DNA of 64,000 nt from DATFVJ01 sp963712955 (GCA_963712955.1 CAVQKF010000006.1:1-64000); one strand, 5' to 3'. Positions 17,562 to 26,695 are shown, counted from the stretch's first letter. The notes: generated by a model from the sequence alone, not told the origin. Made by a program: numbers and translations.

Positions 17562-19697
17562 TCAGGTGCCACAGGGGTCCGCCACGTTGATCAGCCGCCA
17601 CCCGGTCGCGGTGTCCCAGCGCTGGTACTCCCTGCGCAGCGTCCGCGCATAGCCGGCGGGCAGGCTGGCGGCAACCTGCCGCACGGTGCCGGCCATACGG
17701 GCGCGCAGTTGCTCGATCTGCGCGTCCAGCAGGGCGCCGATCCGCCCCGACAGCCGTTCCTCACCCCGACCGGGGTCTTCTGGCGGCTGGGCCTCAATCG
17801 CTGCGATCATCTGCCCGAGCACTGCGTAGGCGGCGTCCTTGAGCACCACCCGGGCCTGCCGGACGGCGTGGCAGGGCTGGCCGTCGAGCACCTTCTCCAG
17901 CGACTTGAGCGTGTAGTCCAGCGCGAAGTTACGGTCGACCCATAACTGCGCCCAGTGCGAGGCGACCCCGATCCGCCAGTCCGCGAACCGGGCATCCACC
18001 CGCCCCATCGACGGGCGCACCGCCCCCGCCAGCCCGGCCGCCTGCACCTTACGCGTGTAGGCAGCACCGATCAGGCACTCCATCGACACCAGCAGGTAGG
18101 AGATCCCCATATGCAACGGACGCCCCTGGGCCACCTCAGCGGCGAATGCCTCATCGCGCACACCCCGCACGATCTGTTCGGCGGACAGTTGCGGCGACGG
18201 GCGGAGCAGCAGATCAGTGCGGCCCTGAAACGCGTAGGTGGCCTTCAGCTCTTCCAGCGTCATCAGGTGATCGAACGTGATGTAGGTGAACCTGGTGGGG
18301 ACGCCCAGCGCCGACAGGGTCCGGATCGCCAGCGCGTTCTGCTGGCCGGTGGTCTCCTTGCTGAACCGCTCCAGGATCGGGTCCACGCCCGATTCGACAC
18401 CGAACAGCATCCGCCGCAGGCCGCGCCGCACCAGCGTTTGCCACATCCGCGCCCGCCCGGCGTGCCAGGCAGGCCCCTGATCTAATCGGACCACCTGGTC
18501 AACCCGGCAGCTCGACTCCCAGCCGAACCCGGCCTCGTGCACCACCCGGGCGACCTCCAGCGCCCGGCCCGCCGCGCCGGTATCGCGGCCGATGAACTCC
18601 TCATCCACCAGGTACACCGTGCGCGAGACCTGCGGGTAGCGGTCGAAAACGCGGCGCATCTCGGCCAGCATCCACGGCAGCCGTTCCGGCGCGGCACCCG
18701 ACCACAGTCCTTTGTGGCCGCGCGGGCAGAAGCTGCAAAAGTTGGTGCAGCCCCGGCTGGTCTCCAGCTGGGCCACACCGTGATGATCGAACGTTCCCGG
18801 CAGCAGATCCAGTTCCGGGAAAATATCCGTCGTGGCGTCACGGGTCAGCGGCTTTGCCGTCCGCCGCCGCGTGACCCCAAGACCGCCTCCTCGCGCCGTC
18901 CCGGTGAAACCGAGCCCCGGCACCTGGCTGAGGGCAACGTCCCCGTGCCAATGGGCCAGCAGCCCGCCAATGGTGGCTTCCCCGCCGGCGCGGGCGACCA
19001 GCAACCGCGGGAAGCGCTCCAGCAGCAGGCCCTCGTTGCGGGCGGTGAGGCTCCCGCCGACGATGACCAGCGGGGGCCGTGGCAGCCGGTAGGCGGCATC
19101 CAGCAACCCGACCATCAGGTCGTGCTGCCCGAACGTGGCCGACACACCGAGAATGTCAGGATGCTCCGCGCGAACCTGGCCGATCAGGTTCTCCAGCGTC
19201 ACGCCGAGCTGCATGTCGGCCAGCCGCACGGAGCCGAGCAGGGTGGCGCGGGCCGCGCGAGCCACGTCACTGATGCCCAGCGGGAAACGCGGCAGCGGGA
19301 AATACTCCGGGTGATACAGCGCCACCAGCAGCAGGCCCGGCCGGGTGAGCCGGTAGATGGCTTCCTCGTCCAGATCGGCCAGCGACAGCCACGAGCCGGG
19401 AGTCTCCAGCTCAATCCTGCCGGACGTCCAGGCAGGCCAGGCCCGGGTCCGGTGCGGCTGCCCAGAAAGATCCGCCACGACCCACCGCCCACCCGGGCAC
19501 TCAACAAAAACCAGGCGGCGGTCAAGCGTTCCGGCAACCCGCACCCGGCCAGCCGATCCCGCCACGGCGGTCTCCACAGTGGTGCGCAGCCGGTGTGGCT
19601 CCAAGAACAGCATGTCGTCAACCGGAGGCAGCTCAACTCCAACGGCGCAGCGGACGGCCTCGGCCACCCGCTCAGTTGCTGTCACAATCGTGTTCAT
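17562..19697 (-). CDS. B12-binding-type radical SAM enzyme
   Basis: A 711-residue radical SAM protein. CTNFCSFC at residues 317-324 is the CxxxCxxC [4Fe-4S] site. Before it, about residues 150-250 (DILGVSATFGQHDLMVGLLD, PPLVIVGGSLTARNEGLLLE) resemble the cobalamin-binding Rossmann domain of class B methyltransferases, although the usual DxHxxG is not obvious. After the barrel a helical C-terminal region of about 200 residues is not assignable. The first 140 residues contain an unassigned beta-rich part. The start at 19697 overlaps the stop of the upstream zinc-ribbon gene by 4 bp, so it belongs to the operon descending from 21073. Reaction unknown: methylation or another radical modification of a small molecule, peptide or tRNA. 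Confidence 0.85.
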   Translation of the reverse strand: MNTIVTATERVAEAVRCAVGVELPPVDDMLFLEPHRLRTTVETAVAGSAGRVRVAGTLDRRLVFVECPGGRWVVADLSGQPHRTRAWPAWTSGRIELETPGSWLSLADLDEEAIYRLTRPGLLLVALYHPEYFPLPRFPLGISDVARAARATLLGSVRLADMQLGVTLENLIGQVRAEHPDILGVSATFGQHDLMVGLLDAAYRLPRPPLVIVGGSLTARNEGLLLERFPRLLVARAGGEATIGGLLAHWHGDVALSQVPGLGFTGTARGGGLGVTRRRTAKPLTRDATTDIFPELDLLPGTFDHHGVAQLETSRGCTNFCSFCPRGHKGLWSGAAPERLPWMLAEMRRVFDRYPQVSRTVYLVDEEFIGRDTGAAGRALEVARVVHEAGFGWESSCRVDQVVRLDQGPAWHAGRARMWQTLVRRGLRRMLFGVESGVDPILERFSKETTGQQNALAIRTLSALGVPTRFTYITFDHLMTLEELKATYAFQGRTDLLLRPSPQLSAEQIVRGVRDEAFAAEVAQGRPLHMGISYLLVSMECLIGAAYTRKVQAAGLAGAVRPSMGRVDARFADWRIGVASHWAQLWVDRNFALDYTLKSLEKVLDGQPCHAVRQARVVLKDAAYAVLGQMIAAIEAQPPEDPGRGEERLSGRIGALLDAQIEQLRARMAGTVRQVAASLPAGYARTLRREYQRWDTATGWRLINVADPCGT

Positions 19698-20101
19698 CGC
19701 TCGACGTCGGGTAGCAATTCCTTTTGATATAGCTCAACCACATCGCCCACTGTGCGTGGCGTCCCATACGGGGGGATATAGGCGCGGCGGAGTGGATTCA
19801 ATGTCTTGGCCGGCAAGACAGCCCGCAGACACGCGACCAGGCAATCAGCCCTGATCGGGTCGCCGCCACGCCGCGCGTGACCGTCATGGGTCACGCAGCC
19901 GGTCATGACGGCCTCTGCATCTGCCTTGCCATCATCAGGGGCTAGATCGGCGCTGACCCACGTCGGCCACTGCGGCGCCACCGGCCCGGGCTCCGGTGCC
20001 TGGCTGGCAGCCCGCTCACATGCTGCGCATACCTGCTGCCGGTTGTAGCGCGACAGCCGGGTCTGGCGGCACGCGGCGCAAACCCGTCCCGCGGGCTTCA
20101 T
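19694..20101 (-). CDS. Small zinc-ribbon protein in the radical SAM operon
   Basis: A 135-residue hypothetical protein. The N-terminus has two CxxC pairs (VCAACRQTRLSRYN and VCAACERAA, Cys 8/11 and 25/28), a likely zinc ribbon of a kind seen at the start of some actinobacterial regulators. The rest is unassigned: an Ala/Pro linker, then a helical end (GDPIRADCLVACLRAVLPAK, VGDVVELYQKELLPD). It overlaps the genes on both sides by 4 bp (ATGA at 20101-20098 and 19697-19694). It could be a regulator or a partner of the radical SAM enzyme. Confidence 0.7.
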   Translation of the reverse strand: MKPAGRVCAACRQTRLSRYNRQQVCAACERAASQAPEPGPVAPQWPTWVSADLAPDDGKADAEAVMTGCVTHDGHARRGGDPIRADCLVACLRAVLPAKTLNPLRRAYIPPYGTPRTVGDVVELYQKELLPDVER

Positions 20102-20469
20102 GACCTCGCCATCCAGCCGCCAAGGTCATCCACCCGGCCGCCACAGGCCGCCGTTTGGTCGTCGCGGTTGCGGCCACCCTCGTCGGGCACGGTTGCCCAC
20201 AGGATGTGCCACTGGCTGTCGCCGCTATGGCGCCAGTGGGTGGCCAGCGAGTCGATTAGCACCAGGTCAGCGGCGAGTGTGCCCGCGCCGTCAGTTGCCC
20301 ACGTAGCCGACGTGGGGTAGGTGAAACGAAGCCACGCCTGGCCGCTGTCGCGCCCGGACTGCAGGCACAGGTAGGGCGGGCGGTGTGCTAAAACCATGTG
20401 GAGCATGGCGGCGGCCACCTCGATCACTCCACCTTGCATGCTGCCGCAGGTCATCTCGGTGTCGCCCAC
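20098..20469 (-). CDS. Hypothetical protein in the radical SAM operon
   Basis: No family is recognised with confidence. The open frame reaches 20661, but its first 64 codons are Cys/Arg/Trp-rich and overlap the upstream ATPase gene, so GTG at 20469 (GGGCGGG just upstream) is the more likely start, giving 123 residues. The C-terminal part (LVLIDSLATHWRHSGDSQWH followed by ILWATVP) resembles the end of small ATPases of the anti-sigma type, which fits the neighbour at 20615. It shares a 4-bp overlap with the zinc-ribbon gene. Confidence 0.55.
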   Translation of the reverse strand: MGDTEMTCGSMQGGVIEVAAAMLHMVLAHRPPYLCLQSGRDSGQAWLRFTYPTSATWATDGAGTLAADLVLIDSLATHWRHSGDSQWHILWATVPDEGGRNRDDQTAACGGRVDDLGGWMARS

Positions 20470-20614
20470 AGTCCCGCCCTGCTCAGGCAATCCTGCCGTG
20501 CCGCTACACCGGCAACAGGGATCTGCAGGCCGGGCCAGCCCACAGCCGCTCTGAGCACACCAAAATCGCCCCCCGGCCCAGCGACATGACCGCCCGCGCC
20601 GCCCATCGGGCTGG

Positions 20615-21073
20615 TCACAACGGATGGTCATGCCCAGCCTCCAGTACGTCGTCAATGTCACAGCCGAGCGATATGGCGACGTAGACGGTCTTGCCAGCTC
20701 CGGCGGTGTCTTCGATGACCCCGCGCGTGCCGCCGTACAGTTCGATCAGGCCGTCGATCAGTTGAAGACCGCGGCCCCATTCGTCATCGCTGCGTGGGCG
20801 CTGGCGGGTCGGCCTGCCGGCGCCGTCGTCATGGACCTCGGCACGCAGGTCGCGGGCGCCACGCGAGAGCAGGACCTCGATTTGGCCTGCGCCATGGAGG
20901 ATGGCGTTGGCCACGAGTTCCGAAACGATCAATTCGGCGACGTCGGTGTGTTCGCCCAGGCCCCACTGCGGGAGCGCCTTGCGTGTCTGCTCGCGGGCGC
21001 GGCTGACCTGGGCTGGATCGGCATCGAGATGGTAACGAGTGGCAAGCTCGGGCGATTCGGTCATCGCATTCAC
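20615..21073 (-). CDS. Anti-sigma-factor-like ATP-binding protein (HATPase_c_2)
   Basis: A 152-residue single-domain GHKL ATPase like RsbW/SpoIIAB and the many stand-alone copies in actinobacteria. The N-box is ELIVSELVANAILHG, the G1 box is VHDDGAGRPTRQ and the G2 part is WGRGLQLIDGLIELYGG. Such proteins phosphorylate anti-anti-sigma proteins or act in BldD/conservon-type signalling. The C-terminal extension after VYVAISLG is short and acidic. It is the first gene of the descending operon (ATPase, hypothetical, zinc ribbon, radical SAM), so a regulatory role for that operon is plausible. The ATG at 21073 has alternatives a few codons in. Confidence 0.85.
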   Translation of the reverse strand: MNAMTESPELATRYHLDADPAQVSRAREQTRKALPQWGLGEHTDVAELIVSELVANAILHGAGQIEVLLSRGARDLRAEVHDDGAGRPTRQRPRSDDEWGRGLQLIDGLIELYGGTRGVIEDTAGAGKTVYVAISLGCDIDDVLEAGHDHPL

Positions 21074-21209
21074 GGCTCCTCATACCCGCCGCGACGCGCC
21101 GGTGACGGGAGGCGCCAGGACGCAGGTCCACGAGTGTCCCGGTCCAGTGGCGGCCATGCCGCGCCGGGGCTAGGGCTGGCCAGTACGCGGCCCGTACTCG
21201 ATTCGCGCA

Positions 21210-21528
21210 TCAAGGTTTCTTCCCCACGCCGCCATATCCCCAGCGCGTGCCGCCTTCTGCGTAATATTCTGTGGTCGGCCGCCATTGAGAAAGAAACACC
21301 ACACCGGGATCCACCCGATCGAACCCCTCGAAGAATCTAGCGAGTTCCGCATGTGAGCGCATGATCAAAGGTGCGTTTGCATGAGCGTAAGTGTCGCCGA
21401 TCTCCGCGAGGGTGCCCGTTGCGCGACCGTCGCAGGTCACATGTGACAGCACGAGGAAACTGCCGGGGAATAGCGGATCCCTCAATCTTCTTACTATGCC
21501 CTGCGGATCATCATCTGGAGGTATGAAG
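21210..21528 (-). pseudogene. SAM-dependent methyltransferase (DUF574/SAV2177 type), C-terminal half
   Basis: Encodes the end of an actinobacterial SAV2177-type methyltransferase: FIPPDDDPQGIVRRLRD, GSFLVLSHVTCDGRATGTL, RSHAELARFFEGFDRVDPGV and a last GYGGVGKKP. It is separated from its N-terminal half (23443-23989) by an IS66-family element. The reading frame resumes exactly at the target duplication, so removing the element with one duplication copy would restore a single open frame. The long minus-strand frame that seems to continue to 22925 is antisense to the transposase. Confidence 0.9.
21521..21528 (+). repeat. Target-site duplication of the IS66 element, left copy
   Basis: GTATGAAG immediately before the left terminal repeat. 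The identical octamer follows the right end at 23443-23450. Eight bases is the duplication length known for IS66-family elements. Confidence 0.95.
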
Positions 21529-23442
21529 GTAAGTACTCGGAAATCCTGTGACGGAGTCGTCGGCGTCCCACGGACCGGCGGGCTTTGACACGCTGGCGCG
21601 TGGTGCGTGATTTGCGCTTGGTGAGGGTGTTTCCTTGCTGCGTGGCTGTTGCGGCAGGTGTTGTCCTGGATCTGGCGGATGCTGAGGCGTCGCCCGAGGA
21701 TGTGCTGGCTGCGGCGCTGGAGGCGAACCAGGAGCTGGCGCGGCTGGCGGGTGAGCTGCGCGAGGAGAACGCCCGGTTTCGGGAGGAGAACGCGGAGCAG
21801 GCGGCTGAGCTGGAGCGGCTGCGCGCTGACCTGGCGGTTTTGCAGCGGATGGTATTCGGGAGGTCGTCGGAGCGGGCGCGGCCGGGGCCTGCTGGCGGTG
21901 AGGATGAGGCCGGCGGTGACGGGGAGCGGGGCCGGGCCGGTGGCAAGGGCGGCAGGCGCGGCCCGGGGGCCCGGGCGGGGCGGCGGGATTACTCGCGCCT
22001 GCCGCGGTTCAAGGTGGTCTGGGACTTTCCCGGGGGCGGGTACTGCTGCCCGGAGTGCGGGGAGCCGTTCACGCCGCTGGGGGATCATCTGTCCGGGGAG
22101 CAGCTGGACTGGCTGGTGATCGTGCGGGTGCGGGCGGACTGCCGCCGCCGCTACCGGCGGGCCTGCGATTGCCGGGTGCCCGCCACGGTGATGGCGCCCG
22201 GCCCGCCGAAGGCGATCGGCAAGGGCCTGTTCACCAACGGGTTCATCGCGATGCTGCTGACCGAGCGGTTCGCCGCGGGGCGGAGCATGAACTCGCTGGT
22301 GACCGGGCTGGGCAGGCAGGGCGCACAGATCTCGCCCGCCACCTTGGCGGGCACCTGCGCGCAGGCCGGGGCGCTGCTCGTCCCGCTGGCAGAGGCGATC
22401 ACGGAGCGGTCGCGGGGCTCGTGGCACCTGCACGCCGACGAGACCACGTGGCGGGTCTTCGCCCCCCGTGACGGGGACGGGCCGGCGAAATGGTGGCTGT
22501 GGGTGTTCCTCGGCCCGGACACCGTCTGCTTCGTGATGGACCCGACGAGGTCCGGCGCGGTCCTGGCCCGCCATGCCGGGCTCGACGGGAAGACCGGGCA
22601 GCTCACCGACGGCGAGGACGGGCCGCGGCGGCTGGTGCTGTCCACCGACTTCTACAAGGTGTACGAGTCCGCGGGCAAGAAGGCGGACGGCCTGGTCAAC
22701 CTCTACTGCTGGGCTCACCTGAGACGGCATATAGTCCGGGCCGGCGACGCGAACCCGGTCCAGCTCGGGCACTGGACGGGCACGTGGCTGGGCCGGATCC
22801 GGGATCTTTACGCCGCCCACGATGAGCTCATGGCCGCCTGGGCCGGTACCGCCGCGCCAGCGCCACAGGAGAAGAGCCGGCCGCGGGCCGGCTGGAGAAG
22901 GCATACGCCGCCTGGGATGACGCAATCACGGTCATCGACCAGGCGCGGAAGAAGCAGATGCAGGCCCCGGGCCTGCAGGAACCCGCGAAGAAAGCGCTCG
23001 CCACCCTAGACCGCGAATGGGACGGCCTGGCCGCGCACCGCGACTACCCGATGGTATCGCTGGACAATAACGCCGCGGAGCGGATGATCAGAGGCCCGGT
23101 CGTGACCAGGAAGAACGCCCGCGGCTCCCATAACGGCGACACTGCGCGGAACGCCGCCGTGATCTGGACCGTCACCGCCACCGCCCAGATGGCCGGCCTC
23201 AACATCGTGACCTATCTCACCGCCTACCTCGACGAATGCGGACGCAACGGCGGCAAGCCGCTCACCGGCCCGGCACTCGAACCGTTCCTGCCCTGGAACG
23301 CCAGCCCCGAACACCTCCGCACCTGGGCACGGCCTCCGCCGGCCCGATAAATCCCCGGGATAACCGCCTCCACCGGCGTAGCCGTCGTCAACGGTCACGC
23401 CGGCAGTCAGCATGCCCTCTCACAGGACTTCCGAAGACTTAC
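21529..23442 (+). mobile_element. IS66-family insertion sequence, 1914 bp
   Basis: The left end reads GTAAGTACTCGGAAATCCTG. The right end, read inward, is GTAAGTCTTCGGAAGTCCTG, giving imperfect terminal inverted repeats that start with the GTAA typical of IS66. An 8-bp direct repeat GTATGAAG flanks it. It carries only a TnpC-type transposase, no tnpA or tnpB, as in the ISBst12 subgroup. It sits inside a methyltransferase gene read from the other strand. The transposase is frameshifted, so the copy is probably immobile unless helped in trans. Confidence 0.93.
21585..23350 (+). pseudogene. tnpC: IS66 transposase TnpC, frameshifted
   Basis: The N-terminal coiled coil (ANQELARLAGELREENARFR) is followed by the zinc-binding CCPECGEPF, a first catalytic Asp in WHLHADETTWRV, a second in LSTDFYKVYES and the Glu in LDNNAAERMIRGPVVTRKNA. 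The first frame runs 21585-23009. Near 22850-22880 the true coding switches from frame 3 to frame 2 (AAGRLEKAYAAWDDAITVID) and ends at 23350. No slippery heptamer or stimulatory structure was seen at the switch, so it is treated as a disabling mutation. Length without the shift would be about 588 residues, slightly longer than the usual 500-odd. Confidence 0.88.
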
Positions 23443-23450
23443 GTATGAAG
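23443..23450 (+). repeat. Target-site duplication of the IS66 element, right copy
   Basis: GTATGAAG directly after the right terminal repeat, identical to 21521-21528. Confidence 0.95.
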
Positions 23451-23989
23451 TGCAGCACCAAGGTCATGAACAGGGCCACAGGCTGGGAGGAGTCGATGAA
23501 CTCTCGCAGGTCTGGCTGGGACAGGACGTGCTCCGGCTCCCGCAGGTCGCCGCTCACGATGTTGACTCCGCTCACGCCGCGCAGAAGAGATTTAGCGTGC
23601 CCGAGCACCACGGCGTCATTGTCGACATACATGACGCGCGCACCAGCATCGTGCTGCACGGCCAGTTGGTGAGCATTCCCCTGAGTCGGCAGGCCTGGGC
23701 CGATGTCAAGGAACTGGCTGATGCCCTGTTCTCGGACGAGGAACCGAATCACCCGCTTGAGGAACTCGCGGTCTTCCAGTGCCGCAAGCGGCACGTCTGG
23801 CACCGCGCCGAGCACGCGCCGCGCCGCCTCGTGATCGGCTGCATAATTATCCTTGCCACCCAGATAATAGTCGTAGATCCGGGCGACGTTCGGGATGCTG
23901 AAATCTTCTCCGCACGGTATGTCGTTGCTATCGCGCACGACCTCATCCTGCTCTTTGTGAACCGCGACTTGCGGCCCGCCATTGCTCAT
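23443..23989 (-). pseudogene. SAM-dependent methyltransferase (DUF574/SAV2177 type), N-terminal half
   Basis: Encodes the family start: FSIPNVARIYDYYLGGKDNY (cofactor-region signature), EDREFLKRVIRFLVREQGI, the SAM-binding FLDIGPGLPTQGNAHQ and YVDNDAVVLGHA. It is cut after LVLHFI by the IS66 element and would end after seven element-encoded residues. The ATG at 23989 (AGGA 5 bases upstream) fits the family better than the more distant start at 24034. It is divergent from the XRE/TPR regulator at 24169, a common pairing for such methyltransferases. Confidence 0.9.
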
Positions 23990-24168
23990 GGTGTTCCTAA
24001 GTTCTCTGCTGCGTGTCGGAACCAGCGCACTCAACCAAACCCTGAACCAGCCGCAGATAACAGCGCACGCGTGTGGAAGGCATGTGGCAGAGATGTTGCA
24101 TACCGGCCATTGGCCTGCCCAGAGCCACGCAAACCGGTTATCTTGCTATAAGAAGAGGAGGGCAGTGC

Positions 24169-25572
24169 GTGGCGCTCAAGAGGCTGCGGTTGATCCAGCG
24201 CCGGAAGGCGCTCGGCTACACGCAGGAAGGACTGGCCGGGCAACTGGGTTGCGAACGCACCACGGTCATCCGCTGGGAACGGGCCGAAACAGAGCCCCAG
24301 CCGTTGCTGCGCCCTAAGCTCGCCAAGGTCCTGCAGCTCACGGCTGACGAACTGAACGAGTTGCTCGCCGACGTCGCGGACGTGCCCGGCGAACGAGACG
24401 GCTTCACCTTGGTCACGTCGGTGCCGCTCGACTTCTCCCTCTCGGCTGTCTATACGGTGCGCGTCATGGAAGGCTTCTCGGCACACGACATCGCCAGCCG
24501 GCGGGAGGCATTGGCCAATCTGGCGATCATCACCGGGGCCACACTGCTGCGGCCAGTGCGCCAGTGGGCCGCGTCGCTTGCGCTGGTCACCGGCTACCCG
24601 CCACATATCGGCACTGATGAGATCGGCGAACTGGCGCAGGCCGTCACCCTGTTCCGTCGCTGGGACGCATCCGGCGCCGGTGGCCTGCGCCGCAAGGCCG
24701 TCGTCGGCCAGTTCAACGCCGTGGCAGAAAGCCTTGGGGAATACCACCCGCCCGGGATCGCCAGGCGCCTCTTCCAGATCACCGCCGAACTCGCCCAGCT
24801 GACCGGCTGGATGGCCTACGACCAAGGGTTGTTCGGCGTGGCCCAGCGTTATTACCTGCTGGCCTTGCATGCCTGCCGTGAGGGTGCCTGCCCTGACCTC
24901 GGCGCCAAGATCATCGGTGACATGACGCAGCTGTCCACCGCGCTCGGTCAGTACGACGACAGCTTGACCCTCGTCCGTACCGCGCTCTACAGCCTGCCGC
25001 GCCAGGCCAGCAGCCTCGTGCGTGCGGAACTGCTCGGACTGGAAGCCCGCGCCTACGCCCAGCTTGGCGCGACCCAAACCGCCGATGCCGACCGCTCCGC
25101 GCAGACTTGCGTCGCGGTCTACGATGAGCGCCCCGCCGAACCGGTCCCGGACTGGATCCACTACATGAACCAGGCCGAGGTCGACTGTCTGGCCGCCAAC
25201 GCCTACATCGAAGTAGCGCTGCGCGCCTGTACCCGCCTCCAGTGGGAGCACTACGCCACCAAAGCCGAAGTCCATTGCCTCCGCGCACGCCAGACCAGAG
25301 GCGAACGCTACGTCCGCAGCCGCGTCTTCGACGAGATCCGGCTCGCCAAGGTCCGGCTCGCCCAGCGCGAGCCCGTCGAGTCCGCTGCCGTCGGCATACG
25401 TGCCGTCCAGATCGCCAGCGGCACCCGCTCATCCCTGGTGGTGAACTGGCTGACATGCTTCAGCCGCGAGCTCGCCGACCGGTATCCCGACGTACCCGAC
25501 GTGGCCGGCTTCCAGGAAGAACTCCGCGACTACCTCCGCAAAGCCGCACCGGCCCGGCTCGGGGCACTCTAA
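24169..25572 (+). CDS. XRE-family regulator with C-terminal TPR-like region
   Basis: A 467-residue cytoplasmic protein. Residues 1-65 form a helix-turn-helix of the XRE type (RRKALGYTQEGLAGQLGCER and TTVIRWERAETEP). The rest is helical with tetratricopeptide-like units (LTGWMAYDQGLFGVAQRYYL, LVRAELLGLEARAYAQLG). Proteins of this build are common in Streptomyces and relatives and are thought to sense a ligand through the helical part. GTG at 24169 is chosen because GGAGGG (24157-24162) lies 6 bases upstream and the HTH begins at once. The stop codon is directly followed by the ATG of a GNAT gene, so the two are co-translated. Confidence 0.87.
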   Translation: MALKRLRLIQRRKALGYTQEGLAGQLGCERTTVIRWERAETEPQPLLRPKLAKVLQLTADELNELLADVADVPGERDGFTLVTSVPLDFSLSAVYTVRVMEGFSAHDIASRREALANLAIITGATLLRPVRQWAASLALVTGYPPHIGTDEIGELAQAVTLFRRWDASGAGGLRRKAVVGQFNAVAESLGEYHPPGIARRLFQITAELAQLTGWMAYDQGLFGVAQRYYLLALHACREGACPDLGAKIIGDMTQLSTALGQYDDSLTLVRTALYSLPRQASSLVRAELLGLEARAYAQLGATQTADADRSAQTCVAVYDERPAEPVPDWIHYMNQAEVDCLAANAYIEVALRACTRLQWEHYATKAEVHCLRARQTRGERYVRSRVFDEIRLAKVRLAQREPVESAAVGIRAVQIASGTRSSLVVNWLTCFSRELADRYPDVPDVAGFQEELRDYLRKAAPARLGAL

Positions 25573-26124
25573 ATGCCCGCCGGGCACATCGAGTTCCAGA
25601 TGATCGACGGCGAACAAGCCGCCACCTGCCTCGACGAACTGCGGGCACTATACGCCGAGGTCTACGCCGAGCCACCCTACGAATGGGGAGCCGACCATGC
25701 CACCCTGTTCGCTGAACGCTTCGAGGTGCAGCGCCGCCAGGCGGGATTCACCCTGGCCGTGGCCCGCGACGGCCCAGACCTGGCCGGCTTCGCCTTCGGC
25801 GTGACACTGCTGCCGTCAACACCGTGGTGGCACAACCTCACGACGCCACTACCGGCCGAGATCACCGCCGAGTGGCCTGGCCGCACGTTCGCCCTGGTCG
25901 AACTCCTCGTCCGGGCGCCATGGAGACGGCAAGGCATCGCCCAGGCCATGCACGACCTGCTGCTCGGGGACCGGGCCGAAGAACGAGCGACCCTGACCGT
26001 CCTGCCAGCAGCTACGCCCGCGCAAACCGCATACCGGAAGTGGGGCTGGCGGAAGGTGGCGCAAAAACGTAACCCTCTCCCAGGCTCACCCTTGTTCGAC
26101 GTACTGATCAAGCAACTGGGGTAA
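25573..26124 (+). CDS. GNAT-family N-acetyltransferase
   Basis: A 183-residue acetyltransferase. The acetyl-CoA loop is VRAPWRRQGIAQAMHDLLL (the Q/RxxGxA motif), preceded by the FALVELLV strand and followed by ATPAQTAYRKWGWRKV. The ATG begins right after the TAA of the XRE/TPR regulator, so the regulator and the enzyme form a two-gene operon. The substrate is not predictable; small-molecule or antibiotic amines are possible. Confidence 0.85.
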   Translation: MPAGHIEFQMIDGEQAATCLDELRALYAEVYAEPPYEWGADHATLFAERFEVQRRQAGFTLAVARDGPDLAGFAFGVTLLPSTPWWHNLTTPLPAEITAEWPGRTFALVELLVRAPWRRQGIAQAMHDLLLGDRAEERATLTVLPAATPAQTAYRKWGWRKVAQKRNPLPGSPLFDVLIKQLG

Positions 26125-26389
26125 CGGCACCTGACCCCCATGCCGCCACGACCCCGAGATCCCTGCCGACCCGGACACCAAGAATCTTCGCCAAGAATTA
26201 CAACGACAGACCGAACTGTGCCGAACCACGGCGAACCAACCTGGCATATTCCAGCCAATACGGCACTTCGGTTATCCTCTGGCTCGTTTGACATGTATGC
26301 TGGTGATTGGCGTAACTTGAGACATCCCATAACGCCGAGTGGCGCGGCGCGCCACCGGCACCGGGCTATTTCCAGGAAAGGTCACTGGG
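26125..26389. promoter_or_regulatory. AT-richer leader upstream of the excisionase gene
   Basis: A 265-bp gap whose base composition is clearly lower in GC than its neighbours. It contains TTGACA at 26288-26293 followed 19 bases later by TAACTT at 26313-26318, a weak candidate promoter for the excisionase and integrase genes. AGGAAAGG lies 8 bases before the ATG at 26390. This may be the control region of the integrated element. Confidence 0.35.
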
Positions 26390-26620
26390 ATGTCAGTGGA
26401 TGGCCAGCTTCACACCGCCGCCGATGCTGCGGGCATCTTAAAGGTCCGCGAGTCATGGCTGCGGACGAAGGCCGCAGCGCGCTTGATCCCCTGCACGTTC
26501 GTGGGCAAGCACCTGCGGTTCAGCGACGATGACATCGAAGAGATCATGAAGGCCGGGGCGCGCCAGCCGGTCACCTCGCGCGACCACCGGCCCGCCCGGC
26601 AGGCCCGGCGCACAAGCTGA
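26390..26620 (+). CDS. Excisionase-like HTH DNA-binding protein
   Basis: A 76-residue protein with a MerR/excisionase-type winged helix: HTAADAAGILKVRESWLR, RLIPCTFVGKHLRFSDDDI and EEIMKAGARQP. This is the usual small factor that directs excision by a tyrosine integrase. ATG at 26390 is preceded by AGGAAAGG. It lies 75 bp upstream of the integrase in the same direction, the standard xis-int order of actinobacterial integrative elements, and the pair is followed by a tRNA gene. Confidence 0.8.
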   Translation: MSVDGQLHTAADAAGILKVRESWLRTKAAARLIPCTFVGKHLRFSDDDIEEIMKAGARQPVTSRDHRPARQARRTS

Positions 26621-26695
26621 TCATCGTCAGCACCGAAACCCGTCGCAACGAGACGATGGCATTCCGCAATGTAGCAACGAAAGGAGATCGATCTT

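Noticed and set aside
22850..22900. Programmed frameshift in the IS66 transposase
   Set aside because: No slippery heptamer, no stem-loop, and IS66 TnpC is normally one continuous frame.
21210..22925. Single long minus-strand gene of 571 codons
   Set aside because: Only its last 106 codons are real (methyltransferase end); the rest is antisense to the IS66 transposase and rich in Arg/Pro/Gly.
24141..24162. TATAAG at 24147-24152 as the promoter of the XRE/TPR regulator
   Set aside because: A start site from it would fall inside the ribosome-binding sequence GGAGGG, so it cannot serve the chosen GTG start.
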